Shown here: piece after piece, positions 61,765-64,000 of the stretch
How positions within the stretch are numbered: the stretch's first letter is position 1
Layout of the letters: each line of letters starts with the position of its first letter
Origin: Sva-07 sp963728355
GTDB lineage: Bacteria; Actinomycetota; Acidimicrobiia; Acidimicrobiales; Ilumatobacteraceae
NCBI GenBank assembly: GCA_963728355.1
Contig: CAVSJQ010000002.1
Coordinates: 378,799-442,798, forward strand
Length of the DNA: 64,000 bases
Reading direction: 5' to 3'
Program-made: the position numbers and the translations under genes
The notes under the pieces: generated by a model
Seen by the model: only the letters and a program-made list of their open reading frames with translations
The model's database searches: none
Told to the model about the DNA's origin: nothing

Positions 61765-63492
61765 ATGACTGCGCCGGAGTCGACCCAGGAACTGTCCCCA
61801 CACGCCAGCAACGACGAATCCGCAGTACCCGACGAGGCGGCCCCGGCCACGGTGCGCGCCGACTGCGATGGTTGGTGTGGTTGGTGGCTGGTGTGGTGCT
61901 GGTGGGTGTCGCGGGTGTGGCGTGGTGGGTTGGTTCGTCCGCGCAGTCGCCGGATCAGGCTGCGGCGCGGGCGTCGGAGCCGGTGGCGTCGTGGGTGACG
62001 GCACCGGTGAAGTTCGAGGTGTTGTCGGCAACGGTGATCCAGCGTGGTGATGTGCATGCTGAGGTGACGGTCGATGTTGGGGTGCCGGCATCGGTGGAGG
62101 GCGATCCGGTGGTGACCCGTGTGGTTGTTGGGGCGGGTGATGAGGTTGCTGATGGTGATCGTGTGGTGGAGGTGTCTGGGCGTCCGGTGTTCGCGATGGC
62201 CGGTGATGTGCCGGTGTATCGGGCGTTGCGGCCGGGCATGTCAGGCGCGGACGTCACCCAGTTGCAGGACCGCGCTCCGTGCGGCTGGGTTTCGATGCGA
62301 CACTGATGGTGTGTTCGGCGAAGCAACCAAGTCGGCGGTCGCAGGCATGTATCAGCAGGCCGGCTACGACACGATCCCGGTGTCACCGACCGCGGCAGCG
62401 GACATCGCAGCCGGCGAGCAGTCGGTGCTGGCCGCTGAGAGCACGGTTCGTGGCGCTCAGGATGCGGTGACGGCGGCGGGGACGTCGAGTTCGGCTGTTG
62501 CCCAGGCGCAGGCCACCAAGGACCAGGCGGCGCGTGCTGTCGACACGACGGCGACCAAGGTGGAGCAGGTGCGTCTTTGAGGCCGAGTACAACTCGGCGG
62601 TACGGAACCGTGACCGTCTCGCCGGGGACCCGGCGACGCCACCGGCGGAGTTGGAGGCAGCGGAGTTACAGGTGCAGCAGGTGGGCGCCCAGTTGGAGCA
62701 GACCCGTCGCACAACCGCAGACGCGGTGGACACTGCGAACGAAGCGTTGTGGGTGGCAGCGGTCACCTATGACGAGTTGGTCGCTGGCGACCCGGCGGGT
62801 GGCGCCCAGGCTGACCTCGACGCAGCCGTCGCGGCTCACGATCAGGCCCAAGCGACACTGGACGAGTTGCGGGCGTCGAACGGCCCAACGGTGCCCCAAG
62901 GCGAAATCGTGTTCGTCCCATCGATGCCCGCACGCGTCCTCGCGGCGGCGACAACAACTGGACCGGTGAATTCTTCAACAGCAGACCCTGGGGCGGGCGG
63001 ACCGGCAGGCTCGGGGGCGTTGGTGGAGCTGGCCGCGGGCCAACTGGTGGTGTCCACGACGATCCGACCCGGTGACATCGGTTTGGCGAGGTCGGACTGC
63101 CCGTCGAGTTGTTGGACGAGACAACCTCCACGGTGTATCCGGCCACGATCAGTGACCTGGCGACCGAACCAACCACCGGTATCGACGGCCAAGCCGGGTA
63201 TCCGGCCACGATCACCGCTGACAATCCGTTGCCGGATTCGTTGACCGGCGTGAATCTGCGGGTGACGCTCACCGCGGCGTCGACGGACACCGAAGTCCGC
63301 GTTGTGCCACTGGCAGCGGTGTCCACGAGTGCTGACGGGACGTCGCGGGTCACCGTCGTGTCAGGACCCAACGATGCCGAAGGCGTCGATGTGGCCGTGG
63401 TGGCGGGGATCTCCGCTGACGGATTCGTCGCAGTCGAGCCCGTCGACGCCGGCACCCTCGTCGAGGGTGATCTCGTGGTGATCGGAACATGA
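61765..63492 (+). pseudogene. HlyD/MacA-like efflux adaptor with peptidoglycan-binding motif, four frameshifts
   Basis: Reading the frames in order gives an acidic N-tail, one transmembrane helix (WLVAGVVLVGVAG), a beta domain, a PG_binding_1 motif (RPGMSGADVTQLQ + ALRAAGF), a long coiled coil (62.4-62.9 kb), and a C-terminal beta-barrel ending VEGDLVVIG. Shifts lie near 61857, 62270, 62577 and 63086, each explained by one base gained or lost in a short repeat. The intact protein would be about 570 aa and link an ABC exporter to the cell wall. The start is uncertain. It overlaps the ATPase gene by 4 nt. Confidence 0.7.
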
Positions 63493-64000
63493 CCCGCTCG
63501 CCGACCGCCACCAGCATCGACACCGACGTCGACCACCAGCCCGCCCAGATCAGCGGTGAGATCGGCGGGACGGTGATCGAGGTCGACGGGTTGTCGAGGG
63601 TGTTCGAGGGTCCGCCCGAGGTGACCGCGTTGTTTCCCGTGCACATTCCGCATCGAGCACGGCGAGTATGTGGCGATCACCGGCCCGTCGGGTTCAGGCA
63701 AGACCACATTGTTGTCGTTGCTGGGCCTGTTGGACCCCCCAACGGGTGGCACCTACCGGTTGGACGGCATCGACGTCGCGGACCTCTCCGACGCTGAGCG
63801 TGCCGCTGTGCGTGCGCATCGGATCGGGTTCGTGTTCCAAGCGTTCCATCTCGTCGGCTACCGCAGCGTGATCGACAACGTCGAGTTGGGACTCACCTAC
63901 CAAGGCGTCCCGCACCGCCAACGCCGCCAGCACGCATCGAGATAATCGGCACCGTCGCCCTGTCCGATCGCACCCACGCCCTGTGCACCACGCTGTCGGG
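63489..64000 (+). pseudogene. MacB-type ABC transporter ATP-binding protein, frameshifted and cut by the window end
   Basis: The first frame gives an N-terminus with VIEVDGLSRVFEG; after a shift near 63648 the next frame carries YVAITGPSGSGKTTLL (Walker A), FVFQAFHL (Q-loop) and LTYQGVPHRQR. A second shift near 63929 leads to GTVALSDRTHAL and TTLSG, the start of the signature motif, at the window edge. The family (LolD/MacB) exports lipoproteins, peptides or drugs with a MacB permease that would follow outside the window. Confidence 0.72.

Noticed and set aside
1..64000. tRNA or rRNA genes as integration sites
   Set aside because: No cloverleaf with a convincing T-loop or acceptor stem was noticed on either strand by reading; a tRNA scan would be decisive.

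Overview
The window is high-GC (strongly G/C in third codon positions) chromosomal DNA of an actinobacterium. Support comes from the gene content: a furA-katG pair, a DUF222/HNH protein, a WS/DGAT acyltransferase, an F420-type LLM oxidoreductase, a TIGR03086 DinB-like protein, and GTG starts placed directly downstream of -10-like hexamers (probable leaderless mRNAs). A member of Acidimicrobiia (Ilumatobacter-like) would fit, but the genus is inference. I saw no rRNA, tRNA or CRISPR array.

Region 1 (1-19.4 kb), housekeeping and alpha-glucan metabolism: the C-terminal part of a cation P-type ATPase, a ThrE-type exporter, two GH13 enzymes (a trehalose-synthase-like one and an alpha-glucosidase), PEP synthase, a beta-phosphoglucomutase/trehalose-6-phosphate phosphatase fusion, and a divergent GH65 phosphorylase. 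The last three domains equal the composite mycobacterial protein Rv2006, here split between two genes. Then come furA-katG, a MarR-MFS pair and an ISL3 transposase remnant. A roughly 44-bp palindromic repeat family is scattered only in this part, overlaps stop codons, and forms doublets with an exact 61-bp period.

Region 2 (19.4-34 kb): a minus-strand operon of WS/DGAT, an acyl-ACP-reductase-like protein with a long N-terminal extension, and an SDR (probable wax-ester pathway). It is followed by an extradiol dioxygenase-like VOC protein, a lipase-like hydrolase, a P1B ATPase fused to hemerythrin, a TetR/SRPBCC divergent pair with two clear operators, further regulators, and the DUF222/HNH protein.

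Region 3 (34-50.8 kb): proline iminopeptidase, gene debris (methyltransferase remnant, duplicated SnoaL 3' end), a translationally coupled lipoprotein-sigma-anti-sigma set, a GAF-adenylate cyclase, an amidohydrolase, and a complete sugar/polyol uptake and catabolism operon: ABC ATPase, permease, binding protein, Gfo/Idh/MocA dehydrogenase and TIM-barrel isomerase, with a divergent ROK repressor.

Region 4 (50.8-64 kb), accessory and plasmid-like: a DUF433/DUF5615 toxin-antitoxin pair, an orphan addiction-module antitoxin with an excisionase-type HTH, a MobF relaxase followed by an inverted-repeat cluster that could be an oriT, a decayed APH kinase, then a secreted-protein locus (lipoprotein, I36-type secreted proteins, ECF sigma/anti-sigma, HlyD-like adaptor with peptidoglycan-binding motif, MacB-like ATPase). 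Seven apparent frameshifts fall in the last 2.5 kb, so this end is either decaying or poorly sequenced.
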